This document shows positions 62,904 to 64,000 of a stretch of DNA of 64,000 nt, piece after piece. The notes beneath the pieces are model-generated. The model did not search any database. It worked only from the letters and a program-made list of their open reading frames with translations, and was not told the origin of the DNA. This stretch comes from JAXGYV01 sp040772045 (GTDB lineage Bacteria; Actinomycetota; Thermoleophilia; UBA2241): NCBI GenBank assembly GCA_040772045.1, contig JAXGYV010000002.1, forward strand, positions 62,001 to 126,000. Reading direction: 5' to 3'. Position 1 is the stretch's first letter. Each line of letters opens with the position of its first letter. Position numbers and translations under genes: made by a program.

Positions 62904-63712
62904 AGGCCCAAGCTCGCCGCGCTCTGCGCGATGTCGGTGATGCTCGGCCGCTCGCCACACACGGGGCAGGCCGGATCGCGCGACGTCGTCACTTCATCGA
63001 ACGTCATCTGGAGCGCATCGTATTGCAGCAGGCGATTCACCAACGGTTCGCCGAGGCCGAGGATCGCCTTGAGCGCTTCGGCGGCCTGGATGGCCCCGAT
63101 GACGCCGGGGACAGGTCCAAATACACCCTGTTCGGTAGCACTGTGTTCGGTAGCACTGGAACACCCCTCCGGCGCCGGCGGCTGCGGAAATACGCAGCGA
63201 TAGCAGGCACTCTGGCCGCCCTTGATCGTCATCGCCAGACCCACAAAACGCAGCACGGCACCCTCGACCAACGTCTTGCGTAGCAGGACACAGGCGTCGT
63301 TGAGCAGGTACCGCGTCGAGAGGTTGTCCACCGCTGTGACGATCACATCGTAAGCACGCAGCAGCTCCACCACGGTGTGCTGATCGAGACACAGGGCGTG
63401 GCGCACCACCGTGACCGAGGGATTGAGGGCAGCGATCCGATCTGCCGCGCTGTCGGTCTTCGGCCGGCCGATGTCTGGCGTACCGTGCACGATCTGTCGC
63501 TGTAGGTTCGACCGGTCGACCACATCGTAGTCCACCACACCCAGACGTCCGACGCCGGCGGCCGCCAGATAGAGCAGGACGGGAGATCCGAGGCCGCCCG
63601 CGCCAACCACGAGCACACGAGCCTGGCGCAGGGCGGCCTGCCCGGACTCCCCGATCTCCGGAATCACCACCTGGCGCAGGTATCGTGCCCGCTCCAGCGC
63701 ATCCAGCACCAC
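62900..63712 (-). CDS. MoeB/ThiF-family adenylyltransferase (E1-like)
   Basis: Activates small ubiquitin-like sulfur carriers by adenylation. 270 residues with ARVLVVGAGGLGSPVLLYLA (37-44), DYDVVDRSNLQRQIVHG, zinc cysteines CX2C at 170/173 and CX2C at 249/252, and catalytic-type C184. The loop after C184 contains a 5-residue tandem duplication (SATEH/SATEQ). The start GTG at 63712 has GGAGG nine bases upstream; it begins just before the cysK stop. No rhodanese domain. In other actinobacteria such proteins feed sulfur to cysteine synthases via CysO; here CysO is not visible. Confidence 0.9.
   Translation of the reverse strand: MVLDALERARYLRQVVIPEIGESGQAALRQARVLVVGAGGLGSPVLLYLAAAGVGRLGVVDYDVVDRSNLQRQIVHGTPDIGRPKTDSAADRIAALNPSVTVVRHALCLDQHTVVELLRAYDVIVTAVDNLSTRYLLNDACVLLRKTLVEGAVLRFVGLAMTIKGGQSACYRCVFPQPPAPEGCSSATEHSATEQGVFGPVPGVIGAIQAAEALKAILGLGEPLVNRLLQYDALQMTFDEVTTSRDPACPVCGERPSITDIAQSAASLGL
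63131..63160 (-). repeat. 15-bp tandem duplication in the catalytic loop of the E1-like gene
   Basis: TTCGGTAGCACTGTG is followed by TTCGGTAGCACTGGA (13 of 15 identical). It adds five residues in frame just after catalytic C184. Confidence 0.75.
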
Positions 63713-63717
63713 GCCGA

Positions 63718-64000
63718 TCAGCCTCCGGCGTGCAACTCGTGCGAGGGATCGGCCGGAGCTGGCGGGTCGGTGAAGAGCGGCGTCGAGAGATACCGCTCGC
63801 CCGTGTCGCAGAGGATGGTCACCACGAGCCCGCCTCTGTGCTCGGGGCGAGCCGCCACCTGCGCCGCCGCCCACGCGTTGGCCCCGGCCGAAACGCCCAC
63901 CAGCAGCCCCTCGTGGCGAGCCAGATCGCGCGCGGCGGCGAACGCCGCCTCCGCGCTCACCCGAAGGACCTCGTCGTACACCGTGGTGTCCAGGACGTCG
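63718..64000 (-). CDS. cysK: Cysteine synthase (5' part cut by window edge)
   Basis: The last 93 codons of a PLP-dependent O-acetylserine sulfhydrylase. Visible features are the fragment DTTVYDEVLRVSAEAAFAAA, the PLP-side glycine segment GLLVGVSAGANAWAA and ILCDTGERYLSTPLF near the C-terminus, all typical of CysK. The start lies beyond 64000. The stop is six bases before the E1-like start, so cysK is the first of the cluster cysK-E1-larE-cysE. Whether it uses sulfide or a thiocarboxylated carrier is not clear from this fragment. Confidence 0.9.
   Translation of the reverse strand, partial: DVLDTTVYDEVLRVSAEAAFAAARDLARHEGLLVGVSAGANAWAAAQVAARPEHRGGLVVTILCDTGERYLSTPLFTDPPAPADPSHELHAGG

Noticed and set aside
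1..64000. CRISPR arrays, rRNA genes, intact insertion sequences, prophage
   Set aside because: No regularly spaced repeats, rRNA sequence, transposase or phage genes were seen.

Overview
GC-rich bacterial chromosome. The gene content and order point to an actinobacterium (Actinomycetota), probably a deep-branching or Coriobacteriia-like lineage. Reasons: a complete mraZ-to-ftsZ division/cell-wall cluster without ftsA, an FtsZ tail of the DIPSFL type, MurE with a DNPR (meso-diaminopimelate) signature, the comEA-comEC-holA-rpsT-lepA-hemW-hrcA neighbourhood, and a secreted protease with GLUG-like repeats and fibronectin III domains of a style common in Coriobacteriia. The phylum is fairly secure; anything finer is inference.

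Layout. 1-6475 (minus): lepA-hemW-hrcA, then an Fsr-like MFS exporter and murJ. 6640-13501: an accessory block with a zinc-ribbon protein, a methyltransferase, a membrane protein, a frameshifted SUFU-domain gene, an Imm5-like immunity gene and a divergently transcribed secreted M6-type metalloprotease. 13740-16669: a CPA1 cation/proton antiporter, rpsT and holA. 16939-19054: a PLDc_N-like membrane protein (frameshifted) and a two-gene ABC transporter. 19149-27604 (minus): comEC, comEA, an AI-2E family permease, leuS and a membrane metallophosphoesterase. 27732-29453: tRNA-Ala(GGC) and a membrane-bound spermidine-synthase-like protein. 29461-35216: a giant 2-hydroxyacyl-CoA dehydratase activator-like protein and two STAS proteins. 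35405-53091 (minus): mraZ, rsmH, ftsL, pbpB, murE, murF, mraY, murD, ftsW, murG, murC, ftsQ, ftsZ, secD, secF. 53404-57516: LysM protein, pyrF, AIM24, trehalose-phosphatase and a crotonase. 57837-64000 (minus): cysK, a MoeB/ThiF-like E1, larE and cysE, then DUF211, a TIGR00267-type VIT protein and pcrA.

The core of the window makes and divides the cell wall: RsmH, FtsL and PbpB start the series, the Mur ligases and MraY/MurG build lipid II, MurJ (elsewhere in the window) flips it, and FtsW/PbpB polymerise it at a FtsZ ring. The genes are tightly coupled by 1-8 bp overlaps. Three or four 10-bp MraZ boxes precede mraZ, and ftsZ has its own strong sigma-A-type promoter. The 62-64 kb end is a sulfur cluster (CysE/CysK plus an E1-like sulfur-carrier activator and LarE).

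Three genes (SUFU-domain gene, PLDc_N gene, pcrA) carry single frameshifts in or beside GC-rich runs, with clear coding signal continuing in another frame. These may be assembly errors or real lesions, and they should be checked against reads first. Several short tandem duplications (15-24 bp) sit at start codons, stop codons or a catalytic loop.
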